DNA of 64,000 bases from Mactra quadrangularis (taxonomy: Eukaryota > Mollusca > Bivalvia > Venerida > Mactridae). The stretch covers positions 49,927,403 through 49,991,402 of the forward strand of contig CM046303.1 in NCBI GenBank assembly GCA_025267735.1. The letters are read 5' to 3'. Positions 25,563 through 36,159 of this stretch are shown here, one piece after another (the stretch's first letter is position 1; each line of letters begins with the position of its first letter). The translations under genes were made by a program, and so were the position numbers. The notes under the pieces are model-generated. The model was not told the origin of the DNA. It did not search any database and worked only from the letters and a program-made list of their open reading frames with translations.

Positions 25563-25924
25563 TGGTATAAGTGATAAAATAATAGTGTATCTACTCCTTA
25601 TTTTTTATGAAACTTAAAATCTAGGGAAGTCTGTATTCAAGTTATTGCATTGTGCTCATCTACAAAATGTAATCATAGAAGCAGGTTAACATATTTACAT
25701 TTATGTAATATATTTACAACCAAAAACTCATTATAAGTATTGTATTTTTTAAATGAAAACTTCATTTAAGAAATGAAAAAGAATCAACTGTAAGCATTTA
25801 CTATTTTAGACTTTAAAATCATTCAAAAAAAATACAAGCCGTCTTTTGAAACTTCAGCCCAATATCAAATTTCCCTTATATCTTTGCAATAGTTTTTCAT
25901 TGTGAATATTCTACCATTGAAAAA
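25563..25924. other. element interior, no gene seen
   Basis: AT-rich spacer between the satellite and the right palindrome array. Confidence 0.5.
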
Positions 25925-26085
25925 ATTGGATTTCTCCCACGGGAGAATTCTCCCATTTTGAAAATGGGATTTCTCCCACGGGAGAATTCTCCCATATGCG
26001 ATATGGGATTTCTCCCACGGGAGAATTCTCCCATTCTGAAATATGGGATTTCTCCCACGGGAGAATTCTCCCATTCTAAAATATG
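25925..26085. repeat. subterminal array of nested palindromes, right
   Basis: Four units like those at 17400-17560, but all four carry CCCACGGG where the left array carries CCCATGGG. The within-array uniformity implies that each array has been homogenised separately. The open frame encoding repeated NGRILPWEKS (25865-26074) is a by-product of the repeat. Confidence 0.9.
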
Positions 26086-26234
26086 GGAATTTTTTATTTT
26101 TGGACTTTTTAAATATTTTTTTTCACATTCTTGTTGAAAACATCAGTATGATGCCAAATCTGTATTTTTACCTTGTTGTGACCTTTATTAATGGAATTAG
26201 AAATGGGAGAATTCTCCCATGGGAGAAAATTCCC

Positions 26235-26479
26235 ACATTCTAAATGGGATTCCCATGGGAGAGCCATTCTCCCATGGGAATTTGCTGATTCCCATGGGAA
26301 TTTTGACTTTTGACTTGAAATTAAACATATTTCTAGTAAAGATATCTGGATGAAAGTTTACTGGTGTTATGCCCATGTGTAGATCTACATTTATTGAAAA
26401 TTTGAAATTAATCGGATGAAAAATAAAAAAAGTAAGTTTGCAAGATTTCCGGATTCGCAAACGTATTCCGGACTGTGTT
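26235..26479 (-). repeat. right terminal inverted repeat of 9.5 kb element
   Basis: Reverse-complement partner of 16992-17235. It ends CGTATTCCGGACTGTGTT and is followed directly by the TAAT duplication. Confidence 0.9.
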
Positions 26480-26509
26480 TAATATATAATTATGCATATT
26501 GAGTTATAA

Positions 26510-26640
26510 TCAAGCTGTCTGGTAATTCGATTCGTCTTGAACCAATGCCGTAGACAAATTTATTGTGTCTAGATTTTGATAAACGACTATGACTCCCGGA
26601 TTGACAGACGTTATGTGGTTTATTTTTACCGTAACAATTG
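26510..26640 (-). other. candidate terminal exon L2, copy 26.5 kb
   Basis: On the minus strand TTTTATCAG, acceptor-like, is followed by a frame ending ITSVNPGVIVVYQNLDTI then NLSTALVQDESNYQTA-stop. The same border and frame recur at 30.56, 36.03 and 40.40 kb with in-frame and conservative changes, for example GTIVVHQNLDTINVSTKLVQ-type text. At 45.42 kb only the LVQDE.N...A end survives. It may be the last exon of an amplified minus-strand gene. The longer open frame to 26914 reads through the supposed intron. I do not recognise the product, and without transcripts the exon is a hypothesis. Confidence 0.35.
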
Positions 26641-26914
26641 CTGATAAAATGTAATACGATGCTATATCTAATTTGAAATAGGCAGATGGCATTGTTATTG
26701 TCAGGGGATTAATTCTTGATATATTGCCTGCATGTTTTTTTAAAGAAACTTCATGTAAACTGCATGCTGAGTGCAATTTATATTTCCTGCAAAATATTTT
26801 GTCTTGCATAAATGTCAAGGTGTTTAATTGTCTGAACAACAGACAAATTTGAATGCAATTTATTTTAATAAATGTATTACAATAAAACGAAAATAGATAT
26901 GTTTGTTTATGCAA

Positions 26915-29690
26915 AATGTTATTGCTCTAAATCTAAAATGGAGCTGTTTTGAAATGTTTCTCATTATACTGAAAAGTGTTATTTGTTGATATTTGTAATA
27001 ACACGGTAGCAACAATTCCAAATAAAATCGTGTACATTAAAAGTACTTTAAACGAACAAAAAAGCTCGTCTCAAGCGAATGACCTTTCCGGTTTATTTAA
27101 ATGTATCACTTAATTGTATTACACTATGTCAAGTGTATGTCTTAAAAACAAATGTTAAACCTAAAAAAATATCAATTCAAACCCCATTGCCAAGGAATTT
27201 TGGCTATTCCAGAGATTATTTAATACCCATTGTTTCTCAATTGATAAGAATTAAAGACAATTGTAAAAATGGTTGTTTCATTGGTAACATTAATATGAAA
27301 GTTTTGTTTTACATGTACCAAAACAGGAAAAATGACCAAAACATTAACATAATATACAAGCTGGATAAATTTACTTGATAAACTTCACAGTCTTGATTTT
27401 ATTTATTTATTTATTTAAGATTTAGACGTTGATAAAAAATGGATGTGAGTAATAAATTACGCATTTAGATATTAAATTAGATCGACTTAGACAACAGAAA
27501 GTCAAACTAGGTCACAATGTTATGCCTGAATCCAGAATAAAGCGTTTATCATTCATGTAGGACAGGGCCTACTTATATTTTATCAACTATTCAATTAACA
27601 TGTCATTGAATGAAATTTCATATATGACCTAAATGAATTCCCAAAAAATCTCTTTTAAGTATTGTTTATGGAAAAAAAACTACATTATCTTAATTTGTCA
27701 CCATAAGTAAATGACTCGTTTTTAATAAAAATCTCAAACTAACAAGTGTTATATCTTATACGTATACGTAAGAGTCAACATTTATTAATTCTATATCGAG
27801 ATTACTTAGTTTGGATTTTATAGGTGTTGTATACTAAATTTCCGAATAAAACGCCATCCATTTTAAAATTACAATGGCAATAAGACAATTCTCTTTGAAA
27901 CTAGAAGTTCTCTAGTTTACCCTAAGGTAACAAATGTCTCTATATATACAAAGTGAGTGTACTAGATAGTATTCAATCTGTTTTATTACTCGTATGCTTT
28001 TTTCTAGAGTTCTCAAGTGGTAAGTCAATCAATCCACTTCCATATGCAACTATAGTTTTTATTGCTGTGTCATTTGACAAAACCAAGACCAGTGAACAAT
28101 TACTTAAATTCGTTTTTTCGTATGTATTCTATCCGCCACTTACTTGCTTTATAAACGTGATTTATGACATCGATCAACTCTCATATACTTTTATATAAAA
28201 ACATCTGAAAATTAACAGATACATTGTTCAAGACATGGTATGTCTTGCTTCGGTTGTAAATCGCACCCGCCTCGTTAGATTGGAAATCATTCGTTTACAT
28301 ATATTTACACTTTAACATACGCGCAACGTAGATACAACTACATGCATGAAAGACGTTTTTTCCTCATCTGATTGGATGGATACCAAAAGGTAAATCAGAA
28401 TTAGAAGTTCATATGTACATGCTTCTACGTTTATGTCATAATTAAAACTTCGTGTATAAGGATTAAGAATAATACGGTTCTCATGTACAACAATAAACGT
28501 GAAAGCCCAATTTATTAAAAACATCTAATAAAACAGAAGTAGTGATGTATTGTCGATGAATTTAATTACAGTATAGTCTAATAAATCATACATAAGGTTA
28601 TTTCAGATTTTGTTTCGATATTAAAAACATTAGAAAAACAATATTAAGACACTAGAAAGGAGAATATTTCAGAGATTTGAAGTCATAAAATAGTTAACAA
28701 TTAAAAAACTAATTCATTATTAAAAACGTATTTTCTTGTCTGTTTTTAAGACATCCGCAGTGTATACGAGGGGTTATCCAAAGTTCGTTTAAAAATCTTT
28801 TGAACGTCAAAGTGTATTGTAAAGAAATTTCATCAGCATACTTTTTATAACAATATCAACATATTTTAAAAGTAACAGGTAACTGCGTCAGTAAATGTCG
28901 ATCTTATATTGATTTTAAATACATTGTAGGTACATACACTGTACACGGCACACGATAGAAAATTGCAGTCAGTCATCGTGTATTTGTTACTGACAAACAA
29001 GTAATTCACGTAAAAAACTAAGCATCTTTCTTTCATGATGGCATTTACATATTTTCTTCTAATATAATTGTTGATGTCATTATTGTTATTTCTTTGTTGA
29101 TACCGCTAGAAACGCCAGACGACGGCATTATCAAAAACGAGAAATTTACGGACACCGTTGTATTTCTAAAGCATGAGGAATATTGATTATTGGTGATGAT
29201 ATCTACTTAATGCATTTACGATAATAATATACGAAAGTATTTCTGCCTTCTCCCAGGGATACATACTAGGCGTTTGGTTTTAAATTACAATAAGAGCTAA
29301 TTACTTTATAAATATGAAGGTAACATTGAATTTAATTAAGATTTTGAATTATCAAACATGATATTTCTATTGTATCTTTTAATTAGTTAATCTATATTAA
29401 CCGCCAAGTCAATAGTATCTTTGTAAGATATTCAATTACATTGGTTCTGATACGAAGTAATGATAATAAAACAAACTGAAAAAAGAAATGTGTACGTTAT
29501 AATGTCTTTAAGTAATTCTATAACTTACATAACATTACGTTAGACTCCACTTAAAGAAAGTACTCATGTCTACATGCCTAGCATACCAATATATTTTATC
29601 GTTCAATAATTCAAATTAATTATGGAAAGTTCGATCAACTTAATTAATTTATTGCACAATAAAACACATGAATATTTCGAATATGAATAC
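26915..29690. other. copy A unit interior, no recognised gene
   Basis: This stretch matches 36.45-39.24 kb closely and 43.7-45.1 / 53.75-55.3 kb more loosely. Open frames at 27079-27378 and 27953-28198 are not preserved with synonymous patterns in the older copies. A perfect 8 bp-arm hairpin, CAAGACAT-GGT-ATGTCTTG, lies at about 28232 (and 37763). Confidence 0.5.
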
Positions 29691-29694
29691 ACTC

Positions 29695-29757
29695 AATTTA
29701 GTATGTATAGATCGGCAAGGCACTTAAGAGTCCATTAACCACTTCACAAAGGTAAGT
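29695..29757 (+). promoter_or_regulatory. conserved block with donor-like site, copy A
   Basis: The block GATCGGCAAGGCACTTAAG...CACAAAG followed by GTAAGTTAAATG is one of the best conserved parts of the repeated unit, also at 39.25 and 55.41 kb. GTAAGT is a consensus 5' splice donor. Upstream, copy B has TATATATAA about 25 bp before the block; here the equivalent is weaker (TATGTATAG). It may be a plus-strand TATA promoter with a short 5' UTR exon. Inference only. Confidence 0.3.
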
Positions 29758-30558
29758 TAAATGTTTCATAAAGAAAATAACTTTCTTTGTTGTATGTTTT
29801 CTACAACAAAAATGAACTAACCATTAAGAAAAGATAAGTGTAACTGCATTTGTGAAAACACAGACAATGTTTTTGATAAACAGTTGTTTAGGAAGTAGTA
29901 AGATGCAATATACGAGTGTAATAAAATTATAAAATACGTAATTTCCGACTGAATGTAAATGGTACTTGGATGGCGCGGCATGTTTCATGTGTTTCACGAA
30001 CAAATACGTTCATGGCTATGTGATTTGCGCCACCTTTTTTTGGTACATGTTTCACAATGTATAATTTATAAATGAAAGCTGGGATAAGTAAATGTGGTTG
30101 ATATCATTAAAAAGTTAAGTTTGAAAAGGGAATAAATTTCCTTATCCCAGCAATGTAAATACTTATTTCATTTGTTTATCAGTATGCTTTTTATATGCGT
30201 CATTTATAGTTATGTATAATAAATAACACAATCATCATACAATTTGGTCTTTGTCAAGTTCATTATTCTATGTACCATCAGAACGAGCTGCGTCAACGGG
30301 CAGTAAGATTGACTAGCTAGGTAGATTGTACATAGTAGTTGTGGATACAAAAAATGTATCTCTAAAGCATCAATGAATGATATTGTCAAATATAAAAACA
30401 TATATTCATGCTACAGCTCTTTCACCAAGTTTTGTCATAGTTATATATTATCCCTAACTGATAACTATGCCTATCAGCTGTTTTTATACTTAGCGTTTAA
30501 AAATTGCATAATATTTTAAATCTTGTTTTAATTTTAAATGGTACATATCTGGATAAAA
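29758..30558. other. copy A unit interior, no recognised gene
   Basis: Matches 39307-40395 in copy B apart from the insertion there. The empty site for that insertion (TTTATACTTAGC) is at 30483-30494. No recognisable protein. Confidence 0.5.
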
Positions 30559-30698
30559 TCAAGCTTTGTTGCTATTCGATTCGTCTTGAACCAATTTCGT
30601 AGACACATTTATTGTGTCTAGATTTTGATGCACGACTATGACTCCTGGGTTGACTGATGTTTTGTGGTTCAGTTTTGTTGTTACATTTCTAAACATTG
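30559..30698 (-). other. candidate terminal exon L2, copy 30.6 kb
   Basis: On the minus strand, after TTTTTTATCAG, the frame reads MFRNVTTKLNHKTSVNPGVI and continues VVHQNLDTINVSTKLVQDES to NSNKA-stop. It is about 9 nt (three codons) longer than the 26.5 kb copy, consistent with an in-frame indel. See the 26510 entry for the argument and its limits. Confidence 0.35.
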
Positions 30699-32797
30699 CT
30701 GATAAAAAATAATTGAAAATATAATTAAATTTGTATAAGGCAGATGGCATAATGCCTGCATATTTTCTTGAGACCCTTCATTTACATGTATATCGAATTT
30801 AATTTTAATATAAACTGCATGCTTAGCACTATTTGGGTTTCCTGCATTTAAAGAAAAACTGTTTCCAATTTGCATAAATATCGAAGTGCATAATTGTCTG
30901 TGTAACAGACAATTGAAATACAATTTATTTTAATATAAGTATTGCATTTCAACACAAATAAATAAGTTTGTTCATGCAAAGAGCACTAACTATAAAATGA
31001 AAATGTTTGGAATTACTCATCTTATACTGAACATTGTTATTTGTTGGCATTTGAAATGCTGCTACAACTCCAAAAAGAAACATTATTAATGAAGTGTAAT
31101 AGAATTACGTTTAAGCAAAAAATGACTAATTTTTAAAGTGTTACATTGTCGTGCCTAACATTGATATAAACATAGTGGACCTTCATGCACTCGTTATTCA
31201 CTAAATGTAATTGCTTTCTTGTGGAATTACAGTATTCATATATTGTATAAGACATAATATTGTACATTTAGAGTACTTTGCTAAAACTTATTTGCAAGTT
31301 TTTAAATTGAACTTAATACGAGATTTTGAATAGACCGACGAAATCTATGATCTCAGACAAATATTTTGTAATAAAACAATAATCATTGATTAAATTAGCA
31401 TTCTTGTTTATTTTTTAATATGCAATGAATAATAAGTATTCTTTTAATATAAAACTTATTTGTTGAACAATCGAAGTAATTTAATAGGTTAGAGCATTTT
31501 ACCTCAATTTGTATTTTAATATTCGAATTGTAAACCAAGTTCTTTGCAAACATACTTTTACTGAAGTTACTTTTCTTAGTTTTAAAACATAGATTTAAAA
31601 CAAATACTTAACACTTGAAAAAAAAGCTTTTTACAATTCTTTTCTGGATGTTTTTACTGTTTAGCATACCAATGGACACTTGATTAAGATACGCATATTG
31701 CAGTAACGAGAAGAAAGAGTCACACATATATTACATGGTTAAATAAAAGTATATTTAATGATAAATATTATTAATGCGTTTTGAAAAAATTGGAATTAAA
31801 CATTACTGCATTTGAAATAATGAAAATTGTCATGTCAGGTCCCATAATGCAAATTTGTTGTATGGGTTAAGTTCTCTAGTATGTTTATTGTAAACGTAGA
31901 TGAAATAGGATCGATTTTATAAGCTTTGCATAAATACATTGATATATCAAACACAGAAACAAAAATATAAAAATATATGTATTTACTAGAATATTTGTAA
32001 TCTCTTGAATAATATTGACTATTTAACCAGTGATTTTCGTTTCAAGTAGTTACTCTGTACAGTTATCAGTGTCTATATAATACGCAAGACAATGTTTTGC
32101 CTAAACGTACTAAGATATCTAAATATTGTGATTGCATAAATTTTACTAGTATGATCTATTTATTACATAAAGTTTTATAAATTAATTTTTTGATACAAAA
32201 TTAATGAATAATTTATTATAAATGCACTAGATATTTAGTTGAATACTGTAATACACAAAACAGAAAACATGGTGTCTAGACTGAATATAATATCTCTACA
32301 AAAGACATACTCGCGCATGATATAAAGCTATTGAAAACGGGAAATCGGTATGTTACACAAACAGCAATAACGTTGTTGGCATTTAAATTGTACAACACGG
32401 TATATGAGAAATATTAATTTGGCAACCGGTTCAAAAAGGGAATTGAATATTTCTAATATACTCAAGCGCCTTAAGTTTATTTAATCATACTTGTAAAATG
32501 TCGTTGTAATATGTGATTGTTACCTTTCTAATAACCACTTGTGCTTTGAAATTTGCTTTCCTGTATTTTAGAGAAATAAAAGTACTATAATCATTTCAAT
32601 TTTCTTTCCTAACTGGTTCATTCGATCTATATTTCGGATAATTGACTAGATGCGATTTGCTTGTGCATGAGTTAATGATTATATTATACAATATACTGAA
32701 CATGGATCTTGTAACAGGGGTATGACTTGGATTTTTATACAACCATAAAAACAAAATCTCATGTGACTGGAATATTTACGTAATTAAAGTTTTGTGT
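30699..32797. other. copy A unit interior, no recognised gene
   Basis: Matches copy B 40537-42679. It includes a decayed L3 site near 31.56-31.70 kb, where the CFQVL-type end is interrupted. Confidence 0.5.
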
Positions 32798-33055
32798 TAT
32801 AGCTCGTTTAGGATAACTTGAGACAAACTACTCAGTTAGGACTCAGGTATTACATAAAACAGGGAGGTCAGCTGATTTTGTGTAATGAAAATATTAAACA
32901 TGTCTTAATGCTTGGAACGTGTATTCTCGTACTAAATTTTAAACAGCAAAAACATGCTGATAATAGTCGATAATTACGTGTACTAAACTTAAATTCACAT
33001 GTGTATAAAAATGGCATCGTTGTATTTTGTCTCAAGTTATCCTAAACGAGCTATA
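32798..33055. mobile_element. 254 bp MITE with perfect 28 bp TIRs, TA duplication
   Basis: The element (32800-33053) begins TAGCTCGTTTAGGATAACTT and ends with its exact reverse complement; the match extends 28 bp. It is flanked by TA on both sides. Copy B reads GTGTTAAAATAT at about 42677-42688, the clean empty site with one TA. A TA duplication with short non-coding interior fits a Tc1/mariner-type MITE. Confidence 0.92.
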
Positions 33056-33359
33056 AAATATAATTATTCAGAACATACATAAATGACGTAGTGACGTATT
33101 TTGACAATGTAAATATTAATTTTAACTTTAGGCTGTAAATGAATGTCACATTTTGAAGACAAATATAGTTTCCCTCGGTATAAAAGTTTCATCATTTTAC
33201 AAAATGATCAATACATTTAAATATCCTAAGGACAAGTTCTTCAAATATGTCAAACTTTATCTTATATTTGAACTAGACTAGTTTATAACATGGCGAATTT
33301 GAACTAGCAGTCACAATATATGTTTGCAATTTACTTTATTTATTTATCGGAGTTAACGC

Positions 33360-33437
33360 CGGGTCAACACAATTTTAGGTCATTTTACGGCGCCCAGCAC
33401 ACCTAATCTAGCTTTCCTGGACCATTGTCTATAACCA
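33360..33437 (-). mobile_element. truncated SINE (tail only)
   Basis: Holds the 3' part of the SINE that is complete at 42978-43243 in copy B. The tRNA head is missing because the duplication breakpoint falls inside the element at ATAACCA (33437). Confidence 0.8.
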
Positions 33438-33589
33438 TTTCGATAATAAGAGAAGTAAATCGTTGTAATTTGATTTAAGACCACAACAATTCCATTGAAG
33501 TACAGTTTGATTTATGGTTCAACGAAAAGTAAAAAACTTACTTCGGAAACTTAACAGGACTTCGCGCCGAAGTCCGCGGAGGAGATGGG
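33438..33589. other. duplication junction filler
   Basis: 152 bp found at neither end of the other copy, lying between the end of copy A and the start of copy B. It contains a GC-rich hairpin, GGACTTCG-CGC-CGAAGTCC, near 33557. It may be DNA inserted during the duplication or what remains of the original boundary. Confidence 0.7.
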
Positions 33590-36028
33590 TATTACAGTAC
33601 ACACATTACTGTGATGAAAAAAGTAGATTATGATACTTTTGATACGAAGTATTACAATTTATAAATTTATATTAAAAAGGGAAACTCGAAATTAGTCATG
33701 ACTGCCCATGAACTGGCATCTTTTATATGTCAGGTTTGAGGCGTTTATCAAAATACTTCAACAACCGGGTATTACATGTGTTTTGTCGTATTAAAACAGG
33801 AAAGATTTTCAAAACAGTTACACATGATATCAGCTTGGCATGATAGGCAAACCCAATGTGTAATACATGTTCATATAATCTAGGTCTAACTATTACAATA
33901 TGCACTCAATCATTAACAAAAAATACGGTATGCATTATATTTATTGGTAATTAAAATATAATATTAAAAACATAAAACAATTCAGACTGTCAAGAATATC
34001 ACTTTCATTATCGATACATGTTCCTTAAGTTATTGTTAAACATGATTATGTAGAGGTATGTGATTTTCATTTTATTGTTTGCACTTAAGAAATTTATAAC
34101 AACATATTGTCCCTTTGTCTTTATTGTTACATTTATGTGGGAGTATATTTAACATTACATCGCTTCATCTGCTTTACGCATAAATAAAACATTTTCAAAA
34201 CAATGCCTCATTGGTACAATCGCACATAGATCTGTGCGTCTTTAGTCGAATTCTTAATGTAAAAATGTGTGAATGCGGTGGCAAACATACATGTAGAGCT
34301 CGTAAATTTTGATAACATTAAATTTTACCATTTTGATCCTTTCAGTTTGGTTGAACTATTAAATTTGACAGTTCATCATACCGTGCCACGTACCATGTGA
34401 CTTTGCGTGTGATTTTTTAAATAACAAAACACGAAATATACTAAATTTATAAATTGCTTGCCTTTATACGTTATTTTACGTATTAAAGTGTATATGGATT
34501 AGTATAAATATATTCGTGTTCAATGAAACAACATTCAAAATGTATACCTCGTTCACTTTTAACTGCTTGCAATTACTCGTATCTAATCTATTTAACAGTA
34601 AAACCTGAAGTCAATAGCTGCTGTATCATTTCAGTTATTTTCCCAAACTGTGTACATTTGTAGTTTATGTCATATTATGACTCCTTATCTTGATGTATTA
34701 ATCTTACATATGGATAATCCAATCATATACAATGAGAATACAATACACTGAATATAAGATTTTTTTATTTAAACGTTTACATAACAAATCAATAAAGATA
34801 GATCACATATGACAGGAGTATTTACGTAATAATAGTTTTGTGCTAATATATTTGCACAAAGAAAATAAATACATGTCGTAGTGACGTTTTTTTTGACAAT
34901 GTAAATACCAACTTTAACTCCGATGCTAGTAATGAATGTCAAAGTTTATAAATAAATATACATCTTTTATATTTAAGAGCTTATTTTCCTTGGTATAAAT
35001 ATATCAGTATTTTACAAGAGAATAAATGAATTTTAACCTCGATACGGCGGAGTTCTCCTAACATCTTGATTTTAAAAAAAATATTGATGTCAAATTTAAT
35101 TTCATATCAAAATTAGTCCAATTATTACAAAAATGCAAATTCAATAAACTGGCGTGCACAAAAAAAACAAGGTATGAAAATAACATTACAGCACCGGCAC
35201 ATAAACATACATTTAATTCAGAATATAATGCAATATTTTCTAATTCCTGAACAAGGGGGTATATAATTCCTTAGATTTTAATAAAGTAGTGTATCTTAGT
35301 TATAAAAGCCAACTCTAGATATATATTTAGATTGATATAAAATACTAAGTTGCAATTGGGTAAAAGATAATGCTTATAGTCAGAAATAAAGAATTTATCA
35401 TTCACGTGGGACCATATTTACAACTGTCCTTCGAGTAACGTCTTGGTACGCTTATATTATATTTTTATTATAGTTTTGGTTATCATAAATATTTTATAAT
35501 TGCCAATGTTACAGAAGCCAATTCTATACATGACTCACATGACTTCCTAAATTGCTATTAAATACTGTTTTATCATAAGTAGATTTCATTTTCTGATTTT
35601 TATGTTATCTGCAAATCCCTTGTTTTTCATAACATGGTCTGTGAGTTGAAAACCTCAAGCTAATCATTTTTATGACTTGACGCATACGTAGAAGTCCATA
35701 TTCAATGATTCCCTATGGAGATTAGTTACTTTTTTTATAACAAAAGTTATGTACCAAGATTGCATATAAAACGTCATCTGTTTAAAATTATTATATTATT
35801 TACAAATAATTGTATCTCTATTGTGCCAGTGATTAATTTTGTCAAATATAATAACATATTTATCATAATCATCATCCAACTCTTTCGTATAGTTTTGTCC
35901 AATGTTTTATATTACCCCCAACAGATTTATGCTAAACAGTTGTTTTTTATATTCTGCAGTGAACGATCTCAGAAAATTTGTCGAAACATTTTTATCAATA
36001 ATATATAATTATGCATATTGAGTTATAA

Positions 36029-36159
36029 TCAAGCTGTCTGGTAATTCGATTCGTCTTGAACCAATGCCGTAGACAAATTTATTGTGTCTAGATTTTGATA
36101 AACGACTATGACTCCCGGGTTGACAGACGTTATGTGGTTTATTTTTACCGTAACAATTG
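36029..36159 (-). other. candidate terminal exon L2, copy 36.0 kb
   Basis: Near-identical to the 26510-26640 copy, as expected for its duplicate. The same acceptor-like border, frame and stop are present. The identity adds little independent support because the duplication is recent. Confidence 0.35.

Larger units (their letters stand above)
16992..26479. mobile_element. 9.5 kb inverted-repeat element (composite)
   Basis: The ends are AACACAGTCCGGAATACG... at 16992 and its reverse complement at 26479. They are flanked by TAAT on both sides (16988-16991 and 26480-26483). Copy B has the uninterrupted site CAATAATATATAATT (TAAT at 35999-36002). Insertion therefore post-dates the duplication and the target duplication is 4 bp. 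Inside, in order, are left TIR, palindrome array, LINE fragment, one or two small MITEs, a long plain AT-rich region, a ~160 bp satellite, palindrome array and right TIR. No transposase is found, so it is non-autonomous. The superfamily is unassigned. A 4 bp duplication occurs in, for example, Sola elements, but that alone does not decide it. Confidence 0.92.
14591..33437. repeat. segmental duplication copy A (~9.1 kb plus insertions)
   Basis: From TATTACAGTACACACATTAC at 14591 the sequence matches 33590 onward almost continuously. The match runs through 16991, resumes at 26480 after a 9488 bp insertion, and ends inside a SINE tail at 33437. Removing the insertion and the 254 bp MITE leaves about 9.1 kb, matching copy B. 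By eye the copies differ at only a few percent of sites. No frame is clearly maintained over the whole length. Confidence 0.93.

Noticed and set aside
25865..26074. Repeat protein with NGRILPWEKS units
   Set aside because: The peptide periodicity is produced by the ~40 bp DNA palindromes, and the equivalent left array gives different frames.
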